This document shows positions 61,001-63,991 of a DNA stretch of 64,000 nt, one piece after another. Origin of the DNA: Heliocidaris erythrogramma. Lineage: Eukaryota; Echinodermata; Echinoidea; Camarodonta; Echinometridae. The notes under the pieces are model-generated. The model was not told where the DNA came from and did not search any database. It saw nothing but the letters and a program-made list of their open reading frames with translations. The stretch spans positions 9,068,974 through 9,132,973 of the forward strand of contig CM046853.1 in the NCBI GenBank assembly GCA_025617745.1. Reading direction: 5' to 3'. The position numbers and the translations under genes were made by a program. The number at the start of each line of letters is the position of its first letter. Within the stretch, counting starts at the first letter, position 1.

Positions 61001-63834
61001 GTGCATTTCAATACAAATATTTTAAAGCCAGAATTTGATTATCTTCTCAAAATGAAACGTCAGATTATCACAATATTATTAAAGGGAAATCCAACCTTAA
61101 CGGCAAGTTGCTTTGAAAGAAAGAGGAAAAATCAGAGAAGCAGATTGGTAAAAGTTTGAACGAAATCGGACAAGCAATAAGAGAGTTATGAATTTGTGAA
61201 AGTTGTAAACACTATACCTATAGGTAATGATGAAGTTGTGGACAACTCCCCCATTTGCTCCAACACACAAAATGACTAAAATGTCATGTTTTTCAAAATG
61301 TATTACTCAGTAAGATCTTTTTCTTTAATGAGGACCTATAACAATATGCTATCTGCAATATATTTTGAGTACTGCAGCGAGGGTAAATGGGCTTCAGAGA
61401 AAACCGCAAATTAATGACATTTTTGTGTATGACAAACGGGAGAGTTGTCCACAAGACTGTCACAATCGACTCACCAAATTGCCAATTTGAGATTCGCATA
61501 GATGTAGTGATCTCATTTTTCAAACATCCATAACTAACTTTCTTATTCCTTGTCTGATTTCTTTCAAACTTTCACCATCCTATCTTTCTTATTTTTCTGC
61601 TTTCATACAAGTTATTACCAAGGTTGGATTGCCCTTTAATCATACAAAGGGTTTACATAAATGTGCAAGTCTACATGTATGTTATCATGCAAACCCTAAC
61701 CCTAGCCCTAACCCCCCCCCCCCCCCCCACCGCTACCAGAAGAGCACAGAGCTTCTATTCCGAAAGCTGCCATTCCAGCGTCTAGTTCATGAGAAAGTAC
61801 CTGAAGGTTACATGTACATCACTTTATCCTTAATTCAAATTGGAAGTATCTAGTCAAAATCAAGTATTGACATTTCACTTTCTTAGCCAGAGCATTGAAC
61901 AAATTAGGAAATATGATCTAAAATATGCAATTCAAGTTACATGTATTTCAGTTTCTACAAAAACTATTTTGTATGTAGTAATTCTTAATTTAAAATATTG
62001 TATTTTGTTATGGTTATCGTATTTAAAAGAATGATTTTCTTTCCTTGACTAACAGTAAGATGTTTCCTGTTTGAAAAACCAGTTCCCTGATAGTAAACTC
62101 TTGGGAGAGACGAGTCTTATTTAACATCCAACCTGCAATCTCTCTTTTTTTAAAAGTTGTAATAGTCTAAATTATGGCAAGATCAAAAGCTTGGCTGTAC
62201 TTTTTTCACTTCTATAACCTTGTTCAACAATACAGCATGTACAAGTGATTCACCAATGTTACTGTGAAGCTTCAATGAGGGCATTTTAAACACTTTGCAT
62301 ATCAATAAATAAAACAGGACTTGCAAGGTTAAACAATAGGGCTTAGGATTTTATTTTTTTTAGCCAATGAAAGACAGCCAAGCCGCTTATGCGAAGCACA
62401 TATAAGCACACTTATGCGAAGTTATTATCGATATCTTCGCATTCCATACCTTCATACCATAGAGAATTGCCTCCCATAGGGAGTGTGTAATCTCCACCAC
62501 ATATGTGTGTTTTGAAGGAGCAAGATCACCAGACAAACAACAGCCTGTCTTGATAAAAGGTGATCATTAGGGGTGATAAAGATCCTATTGAACTACAGTT
62601 TAACCACTCACGGGTACATTCCTGTAAAATAATTGGTATTTTCTGTCGCATGTACTAAAGGTATGGGGGGGAAATAAGATAAATATTTTAAATACCTTGC
62701 TTTCAAATTCAGCCCTTAAAAATCTCACTCCTACCTCAAATGGCCGTTAGGAAGAACTTTTGATATTTTCAGCAAAATCCAAAGTCAGAATCTTGTCCAA
62801 AACCGGAGAAATCCCCGCCGATTTGTTTCGCGATCGCGTGTTGTTTACATACTGCCGATGTCTTAGACTAAAATCGGCCAATAAAATGTTTGTCCACGAA
62901 GAAACTCAGGATCGCAAGCGCACATCGATCTTTACGATCGCGCACACAGAAAATCGGGACTTTCCGTGTATGCCACATAGGGACCGAATTTTTAAGGACA
63001 AAACTCTTTTGGGGAGATGTCAGCGCCCGCGGCGACCAGGAAATGTACACAATGACTCCGATAGCTCGTTTCGCGAGAATCAACAGTAAATTACGGATTT
63101 GATTTTTGGAAATATCTTTTCCAACATCGGTGAGTTGAATTTACTGTATTTCTTGGATATTTTGTTGTCGGTTTTTGTAAACTAAATGCCGATTTTGAGT
63201 GAATGTTTGTGACTTTTGTGCAGTGGTGTTTTAAAAAGTTGAGGTGTATGACTGCCTAAATTATACACACGAAGTATAGGAATGTAGCTATGAGTGAGTT
63301 TAACTAGCATGAAATCAGGTTTTCTATCATCCTATAATGTAGAAGGAATTATCTGCTCAAAATTTTGCCTATCATATTGGTGTTTTCACCTCTTCACCTC
63401 AGCCAAGCAGAAGGGTCGAGGACGGAGTACAACATGCAACATCAATCATTCATCAATTAAATAAATCATATCATTATCAATCAATAAAGACAATGTCAAT
63501 ACTAGTATAGTACTATTCATAAAATAGATTAGGGGTCTAACTTGTTAGATATATATGAAAATACATTCAAAACAATTGAAAATTAATTAACTTTACTCTA
63601 CAAGCATGAAATTACTCAAGCATTTGCTTCATAACAGTGAAAATGAAAAGAAGAAAAAACAACCAAACTGCTATAAATACAATTTGAATTGCAAAAGAAG
63701 CCAACATGGAGATTGACGCGTGGGACCGAAGCTGAAGACGGGCAAATAATGAAAGCTAAGCTTTCCAGTAAAAAAAATGTAATGAACATACCGTCTTCTG
63801 TTGCTTTAAGACAGGATGGTTTCCACCCAGGCAT
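3445..63834 (-). CDS. GRIP1: GRIP1/2 orthologue, multi-PDZ scaffold protein (whole gene span, 3' end off window)
   Basis: This is the only host gene I recognise. Seven PDZ domains appear in the GRIP order, with family landmarks: PDZ1 ends in [12 protein letters not shown]2 ends in [11 protein letters not shown]3 opens [16 protein letters not shown]6 holds [16 protein letters not shown], and PDZ7 opens PVELHKVT. All are near-matches to vertebrate GRIP1 as I recall it. Seventeen coding exons from the 36.3 kb start sum to 3069 nt (1023 codons), and phases agree at every junction. GRIP is a cytoplasmic adaptor. In mammals it binds AMPA-receptor GluA2/3 tails, liprin-alpha, ephrin/Eph proteins and Fras1/Frem-type proteins, and it links cargo to kinesin. 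Those roles are family knowledge, not visible here. The terminal exon or exons (second part of PDZ7 and the C-terminus) were not found in 1-3444. One invertebrate GRIP gene should represent both vertebrate paralogues. Confidence 0.95.
4920..5073 (-). CDS. GRIP1: GRIP PDZ6, second half
   Basis: It completes PDZ6 with [40 protein letters not shown] and [26 protein letters not shown] and SLKGKPLSEAIHLLQMAG are the vertebrate equivalents. The acceptor is ATTCAG, the donor is GTAAGA, phase 2 in and phase 0 out. It lies about 2.8 kb from the first half of its domain because of the array. Confidence 0.95.
5391..5519 (-). pseudogene. diverged outlying copy of the PDZ6 half-exon
   Basis: At the end of the array farthest from the parent is an older copy reading [39 protein letters not shown]. 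It lacks an acceptor, has a two-residue deletion relative to the others, and its donor is GCAAGT rather than GTAAGT. The frame stays open for a further 24 codons beyond that donor. Its divergence suggests it predates the homogenised block, the usual pattern at the edge of a tandem array. Confidence 0.8.
5520..7886 (-). repeat. tandem array of partial PDZ6 exons, 129-bp unit, 19 near-identical copies
   Basis: Downstream of the parent exon the same PDZ6 half-exon recurs at exactly 129 bp. Unit starts on the plus strand are 5520, 5649, 5778/5796, 5925, 6054/6072, 6201, 6330, 6459, 6588, 6717, 6846, 6975, 7104, 7233, 7362, 7491, 7620 and 7749; the unit at 7878 is the parent. Each unit encodes [20 protein letters not shown] and on to NGLAER, then GTAAGT. 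There is no acceptor with a pyrimidine tract. Because 129 is 43 codons, frame runs through the array with one TAA per unit, inside the donor. Two units carry an 18-bp duplication of the donor region. Most differences are single bases and many are synonymous. The array lies wholly within the intron splitting PDZ6. Confidence 0.95.
7887..8031 (-). CDS. GRIP1: GRIP PDZ6, first half (parent exon of the tandem array)
   Basis: This 145-nt exon reads [49 protein letters not shown]. It matches vertebrate SGAIIYTVELKRYGG, the identical [15 protein letters not shown], and GGLAER. PDZ6 is the liprin-alpha and ephrin/Eph-binding domain in mammals. Only this copy of the repeated exon has an acceptor (ATGTACGTAG) and the codons for [12 protein letters not shown]. 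It enters phase 1 and leaves phase 2 at a GTAAGT donor. The tandem array of partial copies begins immediately downstream. Confidence 0.95.
8352..9016 (+). mobile_element. non-autonomous inverted-repeat element, copy 2
   Basis: The same order of parts as the element at 586-1301: the TATGCCTCCGCC end, three internal units of about 165-170 bp (GCTAAAA at 8422, 8592 and 8755), a (GGAC)n run at 8932-8982 and the CATAATGCCTCCGGC end. The terminal hairpin has lost most of its stem. It lies in the intron between the PDZ5 and PDZ6 exons, close to the exon array. Confidence 0.8.
8459..8821 (+). promoter_or_regulatory. clustered nuclear-receptor half-sites within copy 2 of the element
   Basis: The runs are at about 8459-8488, 8629-8652 and 8793-8821. 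The first and third keep four TGACCT/TGACCTTTGACCT-type half-sites; the middle unit has lost one. The spacing matches copy 1, so the arrangement was carried by the element. Confidence 0.45.
9218..9363 (-). CDS. GRIP1: GRIP PDZ5, last exon
   Basis: It completes PDZ5 with [40 protein letters not shown] and KVKKNEAYS. The vertebrate domain has TGTLELGDKLLAIDNIRLD and DLVKLKIRKDED at the same places. In mammals PDZ5 with PDZ4 binds the GluA2/3 tail. The acceptor is ATTCTAG, the donor is GTAAGG, phase 2 in and phase 1 out. Confidence 0.94.
9612..9681 (-). CDS. GRIP1: GRIP PDZ5, middle exon
   Basis: A 70-nt exon reading [20 protein letters not shown] then ANR. The vertebrate counterpart is [20 protein letters not shown]. 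The acceptor is TATCCAG, the donor is GTAATT, phase 1 in and phase 2 out within the conserved Arg codon. Confidence 0.93.
9790..10020. mobile_element. short MITE of the TTAAAGGG family
   Basis: It begins TTAAAGGGCTATCCAACC and ends ATTCCCCTTTAAG. The interior (GCAGAAAAATG, GAAAGTTTGA, AATAAGAAAGTTATG, GGCAATTTGG) is shared with elements at 60130, 61079 and 37217. It lies in the PDZ5 intron. Confidence 0.6.
10326..10403 (-). CDS. GRIP1: GRIP PDZ5, first exon
   Basis: It reads [20 protein letters not shown] then LGITLT, equivalent to vertebrate ESVIPSSGTFHVKLP... LGITIS. GLGITL is the binding loop. PDZ5 here uses three exons rather than two: an extra phase-1 intron follows the binding loop. 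The acceptor is CATTTCAG and the donor GTAAGT. Confidence 0.93.
10684..10823 (-). CDS. GRIP1: GRIP PDZ4, second half
   Basis: It completes PDZ4 with [40 protein letters not shown] and EIEFDIA. The vertebrate equivalents are [20 protein letters not shown] and [13 protein letters not shown]. The acceptor is TTGACAG, the donor is GTGAGA, phase 2 in and phase 1 out. Confidence 0.94.
11122..12111. mobile_element. hAT-like MITE, copy A
   Basis: The ends are TAAGGCCGAGTCATATCGG and its diverged inverse CCGATATGACTCAGCCCTA. The right subterminal part (GCACCGGTGTTCGACCGG, AAAGCCGTCGA) matches the element at 51300-52183. The flanks show only a weak possible 8-bp duplication. A 480-bp palindrome is inserted in or forms its centre. 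Confidence 0.6.
11431..11914. repeat. long inverted repeat (fold-back) within hAT-like MITE A
   Basis: The left side begins AAAAGTTGGTTAGACA and the right side ends TGTCTAACCAACTTTT. Matching inverted segments continue inward (AATTTCACTTT / AAAGTGAAATT; GGATTCCTGTTT / AAACAGGAATCC; CCTTCTCAAA / TTTGAGAAGG) to a centre near 11670 that contains CGCGATAACGATC / GATCGCG-type sequence. Arms are about 230 bp, imperfect. Confidence 0.7.
12212..12398 (-). CDS. GRIP1: GRIP PDZ4, first half
   Basis: It reads [20 protein letters not shown], then [40 protein letters not shown] and EK. Vertebrate PDZ4 has SLASTVG, GFGIQLQGSVFATE and SPP before a similar end. The binding loop is DYGIQLQSG. In mammals PDZ4 mainly supports the fold of PDZ5 to bind GluA2. 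The acceptor is CTTACAG, the donor is GTAAGT, phase 1 in and phase 2 out within a Lys codon. Confidence 0.94.
13145..13455. repeat. GC- and CpG-rich interspersed element
   Basis: A sharply GC-rich block in AT-rich intron, bounded by CTTAAAGGGATACTCAACC on the left and GTGCCTTTAATA on the right, so probably another TTAAAGG-type insertion. It contains CCGCGGGGCGC, GAGCTCGAGC and GGACGCGTTCGACGC. Short open frames on both strands match nothing I know. Confidence 0.45.
13688..13849 (-). CDS. GRIP1: GRIP linker between PDZ3 and PDZ4
   Basis: A non-PDZ Ser/Thr/Arg-rich stretch ([20 protein letters not shown], later [15 protein letters not shown]). The vertebrate linker is also Ser/Gln/Arg-rich and ends in an arginine- and lysine-rich run before SLAST. 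The donor at the low-coordinate end overlaps GTGTAAGT; only the inner GTAAGT keeps the frame with the next exon, giving Leu at the junction. Phase 1 on both sides. Confidence 0.88.
14288..14472 (-). CDS. GRIP1: GRIP PDZ3, second half and start of linker
   Basis: It completes PDZ3 with [40 protein letters not shown] and EILP, then a basic linker ([16 protein letters not shown]). CGALHIGD and QVKLEILP match the family closely. The acceptor is TTATCAG, the donor is GTAGGT, phase 2 in and phase 1 out. Confidence 0.94.
15279..15422. mobile_element. 144-bp MITE
   Basis: Nearly perfect terminal inverted repeats: CCAGGGGAGCGTTTCATCAA at the left and TTGATGAAACGCTCCCCTGG at the right. The match runs on through GCATTTTGTCAGTGATTTT, leaving only about 60 bp of unique centre. 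It lies just upstream (minus sense) of the PDZ3 second-half exon. Confidence 0.8.
15488..15635 (-). CDS. GRIP1: GRIP PDZ3, first half
   Basis: It reads [20 protein letters not shown], then [20 protein letters not shown] and [10 protein letters not shown]. This is close to vertebrate GRIP PDZ3 ([20 protein letters not shown]... SASIADR). The binding loop is HLGVGL, a divergent GLGF form, as in the vertebrate domain. The acceptor is TTGGACAG, the donor is GTAAGT, phase 1 in and phase 2 out. The intron before it is 5.7 kb. Confidence 0.95.
15636..21316. other. 5.7-kb intron between PDZ2 and PDZ3; no gene recognised
   Basis: AT-rich sequence. Apart from a GA run (18254) and a small hairpin (19769) I see no structured element. 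Short open frames here lack homology and codon regularity. Confidence 0.6.
19769..19797. repeat. short hairpin
   Basis: ATTGTGGCAG and CTGCCACAAT form a perfect 10-bp stem around a 9-nt loop in the long PDZ2-PDZ3 intron. No function can be assigned. Confidence 0.4.
21317..21462 (-). CDS. GRIP1: GRIP PDZ2, second half
   Basis: It completes PDZ2 with [35 protein letters not shown] and [10 protein letters not shown]. The last phrase is a GRIP signature (LLIEYDVSVM in vertebrates). The acceptor is TATTCAG, the donor is GTGAGT, phase 2 in and phase 1 out. Helix 2 begins SHMEAL with a histidine in the peptide-binding position. Confidence 0.94.
22132..22294 (-). CDS. GRIP1: GRIP PDZ2, first half
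   Basis: After a short linker ([10 protein letters not shown]) it encodes [20 protein letters not shown], then [25 protein letters not shown] is the binding loop. The exon enters phase 1 after a CATTGCAG acceptor and leaves phase 2 inside the Arg codon, with a GTAAAA donor. The [12 protein letters not shown] stretch parallels the vertebrate VITCVRPGGPADR. Confidence 0.94.
22822..23031 (-). CDS. GRIP1: GRIP PDZ1, remainder
   Basis: The exon completes PDZ1 with [20 protein letters not shown], then [17 protein letters not shown] and [12 protein letters not shown]. The helix-2 start [13 protein letters not shown] carries a histidine at the class I peptide-binding position. Vertebrate GRIP PDZ1 has the same RHDE motif and the same EVEYELP end. 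It is phase 1 on both sides and 210 nt long. Unlike PDZ2-PDZ6 it has no intron at the conserved Arg before the second half. Confidence 0.95.
23032..25403. other. first part of the 9.6-kb PDZ1 intron; nothing recognised
   Basis: AT-rich sequence without repeats that I could define. The rest of this intron holds the MITEs and the Harbinger-like element listed separately. Confidence 0.55.
25404..26236. mobile_element. 830-bp MITE of the TTAAAGGG type
   Basis: It begins TTAAAGGGGAATTAACC and ends GTTAATTCTGCTTTAAAG. Inner inverted matches include GCTGCCATTTTCTTGATG at 25562 and CATCAAGAAAATGGCAGC at 26079. No coding capacity. Confidence 0.65.
28620..29136 (+). mobile_element. LINE fragment (3' end of reverse transcriptase, CR1/Jockey/L2-like)
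   Basis: Translated segments give [31 protein letters not shown], then [16 protein letters not shown], and finally [20 protein letters not shown]. These are the thumb and C-terminal landmarks of non-LTR retrotransposon reverse transcriptases (VWxPxxKxDI, LExVQRRATRxV, LxxRRxRGD, WNxLPxxVVxAxxVxxFK). The pieces lie in different frames with internal stops (a frameshift near 28731, a stop at about 28856), so it is decayed. It is truncated on the 5' side. It sits inside the Harbinger-like element. Confidence 0.75.
29571..29709. mobile_element. 139-bp MITE nested in the Harbinger-like element
   Basis: The left end is GGGGTGTTGCAAGAAAGTTG and the right end CAACTTTCTTGCAACACCCC, followed by an inner palindrome of TTGCAATTGATTGCAA type. 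TAA next to both ends suggests a 3-bp target duplication. It breaks the right subterminal region of the larger element and is therefore younger. Confidence 0.75.
29787..31505. other. intronic stretch between two transposons; nothing recognised
   Basis: No exon, RNA or repeat structure could be supported here. Confidence 0.5.
31506..32091. mobile_element. 586-bp MITE with 30-bp perfect terminal inverted repeats
   Basis: It starts CCTGGGCCCATGTGCATAAA and ends TTTATGCACATGGGCCCAGG. The match is perfect for 30 bp and continues with GGCTACTAG / CTAGTAGCC and degenerate inner repeats of CTAGTTGCCAACTA type. No target duplication was clear. No coding capacity. Confidence 0.8.
32324..32345. repeat. 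perfect 22-bp palindrome
   Basis: AAAGCGTATGGCCATACG followed by CTTT equals its own reverse complement. It lies alone, about 270 bp upstream (minus sense) of the PDZ1 exon. It may be a binding site or a remnant of an inverted repeat; nothing decides. Confidence 0.6.
32614..32685 (-). CDS. GRIP1: GRIP PDZ1, first part
   Basis: The exon reads [20 protein letters not shown] then LTIS, matching the start of vertebrate GRIP PDZ1 (EEFKGSTVVELMKKEG... LGLTVSGG). GVGFGLTI is the carboxylate-binding loop and beta-B strand. The acceptor is TTTCACAG, the donor is GTAATT, and it is phase 1 on both sides. PDZ1 is split here, earlier than the other domains. The next exon is 9.6 kb away, beyond a nest of transposons. 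Confidence 0.93.
32697..32780. repeat. GA-rich microsatellite
   Basis: GAGGGAGGGAGGAAGGGAG followed by (GA)n, about 12 bp upstream of the PDZ1 exon acceptor in minus sense. On the transcribed strand it is a CT-rich tract, which could strengthen that acceptor. Similar short runs lie at 1421-1446, 4680-4716 and 18254-18280. Confidence 0.7.
33406..33730. mobile_element. 325-bp MITE
   Basis: It begins GGGTGCGTTTATAC and ends TTAAACGCACCCC, inverted. The interior repeats AAACGC/GCGTTT words. It lies in the intron between the linker and PDZ1 exons. No coding capacity. Confidence 0.6.
33823..33897 (-). CDS. GRIP1: GRIP N-terminal linker exon
   Basis: The exon encodes an acidic and basic, non-PDZ stretch ([20 protein letters not shown] and on to STIP). 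It enters and leaves in phase 1, with a TTTCAG acceptor and a GTAACT donor. Its 75 nt are a whole number of codons, so skipping it keeps the frame. That would let either first exon join the PDZ1 exon directly and put the start close to PDZ1, as in vertebrate GRIP. It corresponds to about residues 14-38. Confidence 0.85.
33898..36308. other. intron between the a-type first exon and the linker exon; nothing recognised
   Basis: AT-rich, with several TACATGTA octamers and no definable element. Confidence 0.55.
36309..36348 (-). CDS. GRIP1: GRIP alternative first coding exon (a-type start)
   Basis: The ATG at 36348 opens [13 protein letters not shown], followed by one base and a GTTGGT donor, so it leaves phase 1 and joins the exon at 33897 in frame. 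Upstream on the minus strand a pyrimidine-rich acceptor (CTGTCTCTTTTAG) ends at 36380. The ATG therefore probably lies in an exon of 36309-36379 with about 31 nt of 5' untranslated sequence, implying at least one more upstream non-coding exon. Cys6 near the start could be lipidated, but that is a guess. There is no in-frame homology to mammalian a-type N-termini beyond being short, basic and cysteine-containing. Confidence 0.72.
37217..37880. mobile_element. MITE of the TTAAAGGG family with inverted interior
   Basis: The left end is TTAAAGGGGAAGTCTACC. Inner inverted segments include CAAATTGGCAACTCCGTGAC (37482) facing GTCACAGAGTTGCC (37728), and TAATCAATCAAATAC facing TTTGATTGATTA. The right end is indistinct. 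The interior words are shared with elements at 9790, 60130 and 61079. Confidence 0.55.
39053..39089. repeat. (TA)n microsatellite
   Basis: About 18 TA dinucleotides directly abut the left arm of the long palindrome at 39090. AT-rich dinucleotide runs often flank extruding palindromes or mark their insertion target. Confidence 0.9.
39090..39398. repeat. long inverted repeat enclosing a tRNA-Arg sequence
   Basis: The left arm (39090-39215) begins TGTGAAAGGAAATGAGAGAA and the right arm (39274-39398) ends TTCTCTCATTTCCTTTCACA. The arms match through the whole length, including AGAGCTGTCC / GGACAGCTCT, GGTTGAAAAAGTGTCTCCGC / CGGAGACACTTTTTCAACC, and the 3' end of the tRNA. The 58-bp spacer holds the rest of the tRNA. 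It looks like a fold-back element that includes, or arose at, a tRNA gene. Confidence 0.85.
39231..39301 (+). tRNA. tRNA-Arg (anticodon TCT), possibly a pseudogene
   Basis: The sequence folds as a cloverleaf. Acceptor strands ATCTCCG and CGGAGAC pair at six of seven positions; the end pair A-C is mismatched. The D stem GTCT/AGGC encloses AGTGGTTA. The anticodon stem TTGGC/GCCAA holds loop GTTCTAA with anticodon TCT. A 4-nt variable loop follows, then T stem CCGGG/TCCGG. The T loop is TTTGATT where TTCGATT is normal, so the conserved C56 is changed; this weakens the internal B box. The 3' half also occurs inverted at 39187-39215 with TTTGATTCCCGG, carrying the same T. No intron or CCA. Whether it is transcribed is open. 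Confidence 0.6.
39705..40286. repeat. second long inverted repeat (fold-back element)
   Basis: The left arm (39705-39889) contains ATTGTTCGAATTTCAACCGA, GACGGAATAAACCTCACC and ATGCGTAAACATGTACAC. The right arm (40081-40286) is its inverse. The right arm has an extra 21-bp duplication of GGTCATCGGTAGTAATTCAA type. The 190-bp spacer is unrelated. The motif ATCGGT recurs through both arms. No coding capacity. Confidence 0.8.
40055..40083. repeat. (GT)n microsatellite
   Basis: About 14 GT dinucleotides at the inner edge of the right arm of the inverted repeat. Shorter GT runs at 39452-39475 and 40281-40293 lie at equivalent borders. Confidence 0.85.
42782..42921. mobile_element. 140-bp inverted-repeat element
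   Basis: AATATTGACTGGCT at the left faces AGCCAGTCAATATT at the right. The interior is moderately GC-rich (GTCTTCGACTCGGGGCAA). It lies next to a CpG-rich zone (42440-42640) containing CGCGCTTTTAATC and GTACGCGCAG. Confidence 0.6.
43052..43150 (-). other. possible 5' untranslated exon and promoter of the a-type GRIP transcript
   Basis: On the minus strand a strong donor (CAGAG followed by GTATGT) lies at 43052. The sequence before it is unusually CpG-rich for the window, around 43080-43135. The exon at 36309-36379 has an acceptor and so needs an upstream exon; this is the best candidate I saw in that long interval. The 5' boundary is a guess, and no TATA box or initiator decides it. Confidence 0.3.
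43160..50435. other. long intron interior of the b-type transcript; no gene recognised
   Basis: AT-rich sequence with scattered TACATGTA octamers. Open frames are short and lack recognisable homology. Isolated regulatory elements cannot be excluded. Confidence 0.55.
50436..51112. mobile_element. 677-bp MITE
   Basis: It begins CATATGTGACCCGCCGCCTC and ends GAGGCATCGGGTCACATATG. The match continues AAAACCTACAATAAGTCGC / GCGACTTATTGTAGATTTT, for roughly 38 bp with a few mismatches. No coding capacity. Confidence 0.8.
51300..52183. mobile_element. hAT-like MITE, copy B, with 8-bp target duplication
   Basis: The ends are TAAGCCTGAGTC and GACTCAGGCTTA. GTTGCTTC flanks both sides exactly (51292-51299 and 52184-52191), the 8-bp duplication expected of hAT transposons. 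Subterminal sequence with CGGTGTTCGATCG, ACATCGAATCC and GTATTCGACCGG is shared with copy A at 11122-12111. Short open frames inside match no transposase I know. Confidence 0.8.
52970..53435. mobile_element. GC-rich MITE with TTA target duplications
   Basis: The left end GACCCCTGTTACACATACC and right end GCATGTGTAACAGGCGTC are inverted repeats with a few mismatches. TTA flanks both, suggesting the Harbinger superfamily. The interior is repetitive and GC-rich (GAGGCTGCC, GAGGCGGC, GAGGCCGGC) and repeats the end motif TATGTGTAACA internally at 53026 and 53328. Confidence 0.7.
53440..56136. other. intronic stretch; only a tRNA-like SINE head seen
   Basis: Apart from the tRNA-derived sequence at 55043 and a short CAGTA run near 54190 nothing structured was found. 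Confidence 0.5.
55043..55112 (+). repeat. tRNA-derived sequence (SINE head or tRNA pseudogene, Met-like loop)
   Basis: An A-box-like TGACTCAGTGGTAAAG (55050) is followed at the normal spacing by a B-box-like GGGTTCAAAACC (55092). The T stem CTTGG/CCAAG is intact. The loop CTCATAA is that of tRNA-Met, but the anticodon stem does not pair. It is therefore not a working tRNA; a tRNA-derived SINE is most likely. Confidence 0.45.
56137..56536. mobile_element. 400-bp MITE
   Basis: TACATGTACGTTCA at the left faces TGAACGTACATGTA at the right. The interior repeats AAACTTTAAGTTTC / CTTAAAGTTTCAAAACC words in both orientations and has a CpG-rich centre around 56270-56420. No coding capacity. Confidence 0.6.
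56540..60129. other. intronic stretch; nothing recognised
   Basis: It contains a long T run at about 58183-58207 and a 128-codon open frame at 59080-59466 on the minus strand. That frame is Cys/Phe-rich without a known domain and probably accidental. Confidence 0.5.
60130..60680. mobile_element. MITE of the TTAAAGG family
   Basis: The left end is TTAAAGGAGAGTTAAC and the right end GTTAATCCCTTTGTAA. Inner inverted matches include GGGAATCTCCCAC / GGGAGATTCC. Internal words (AAGAATAAGAAAGTTAT) tie it to 61079 and 9790. Confidence 0.6.
61079..61639. mobile_element. 561-bp MITE of the TTAAAGGG family (best-preserved copy)
   Basis: It begins TTAAAGGGAAATCCAACCTT and ends AAGGTTGGATTGCCCTTTAA. The arms match inward: GAAAGTTTGAACGAAAT-type words and GTTGTGGACAACTCCCCC facing GGGAGAGTTGTCCACAAG. 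This copy defines the family seen at 9790, 37217 and 60130. No coding capacity. Confidence 0.75.
61692..61728. repeat. short telomere-like (CCCTAA)n and poly-C run
   Basis: Three CCCTAA-type units (AACCCTAACCCTAGCCCTAA) run directly into about 17 C residues. It is too short to be a telomere and probably arose by repair or slippage. Confidence 0.7.
62760..63130. promoter_or_regulatory. CpG-rich island, possible promoter region
   Basis: CpG density is far above the surrounding introns (TTTCGCGATCGCGTG, GATCGCAAGCGCACATCGAT, GCGCCCGCGGCGACC). A CCAAT motif lies at 62877 on the plus strand, and a donor-like CATCG/GTGAGT follows at 63129 on the plus strand. It could be a first exon of a plus-strand transcript, or a regulatory island for the b-type GRIP start about 0.7-1 kb away. 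A 109-codon open frame here resembles no family and is probably incidental. Confidence 0.3.
63792..63834 (-). CDS. GRIP1: GRIP alternative first coding exon (b-type start)
   Basis: The exon reads [14 protein letters not shown] and ends one base into the next codon, before a GTATGT donor. The phase-1 end fits either the linker exon at 33897 or, by skipping it, the PDZ1 exon at 32685. The residues resemble the N-terminus of the vertebrate GRIP1b/GRIP2b isoform (MPGWKKNIPICLQAEE as I recall it), including the MPGWK start and a Cys-Leu pair. In vertebrates that cysteine is palmitoylated and brings the protein to membranes. Here the cysteine is residue 8. Recognition rests on a short match plus the correct phase and strand. 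The next coding exon is 27.4 kb away. Confidence 0.72.
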
Positions 63835-63922
63835 TCTCTCTGATCAGTTTTGTCTTACTTTGAAGGAGAATCACAATATGTCAAAAGACCATTTTTAGGG
63901 TAGAGACTTTGAAGCTCCAGTG

Positions 63923-63991
63923 TTCGCTCCGCCGATGAGTTTACATTCGCTTTGCCGATGAGTTTACATTCGCTTTGCCGATGAGTTTACA
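63923..63991. repeat. 23-bp tandem repeat, three copies, at the right edge
   Basis: The unit TTCGCTTTGCCGATGAGTTT plus ACA occurs at 63923, 63946 and 63969. The second and third copies are identical; the first has two changes. It may continue past the window. It lies just upstream of the b-type GRIP ATG on the minus strand, where its promoter would be. Confidence 0.8.

Noticed and set aside
61692-61728. Chromosome end or internal telomere array
   Set aside because: Only three imperfect CCCTAA units next to poly-C; too short.
62760-63089. 109-codon plus-strand open frame in the CpG-rich block
   Set aside because: GC-rich sequence keeps frames open by chance; no homology was seen. Kept only as a possible regulatory region.
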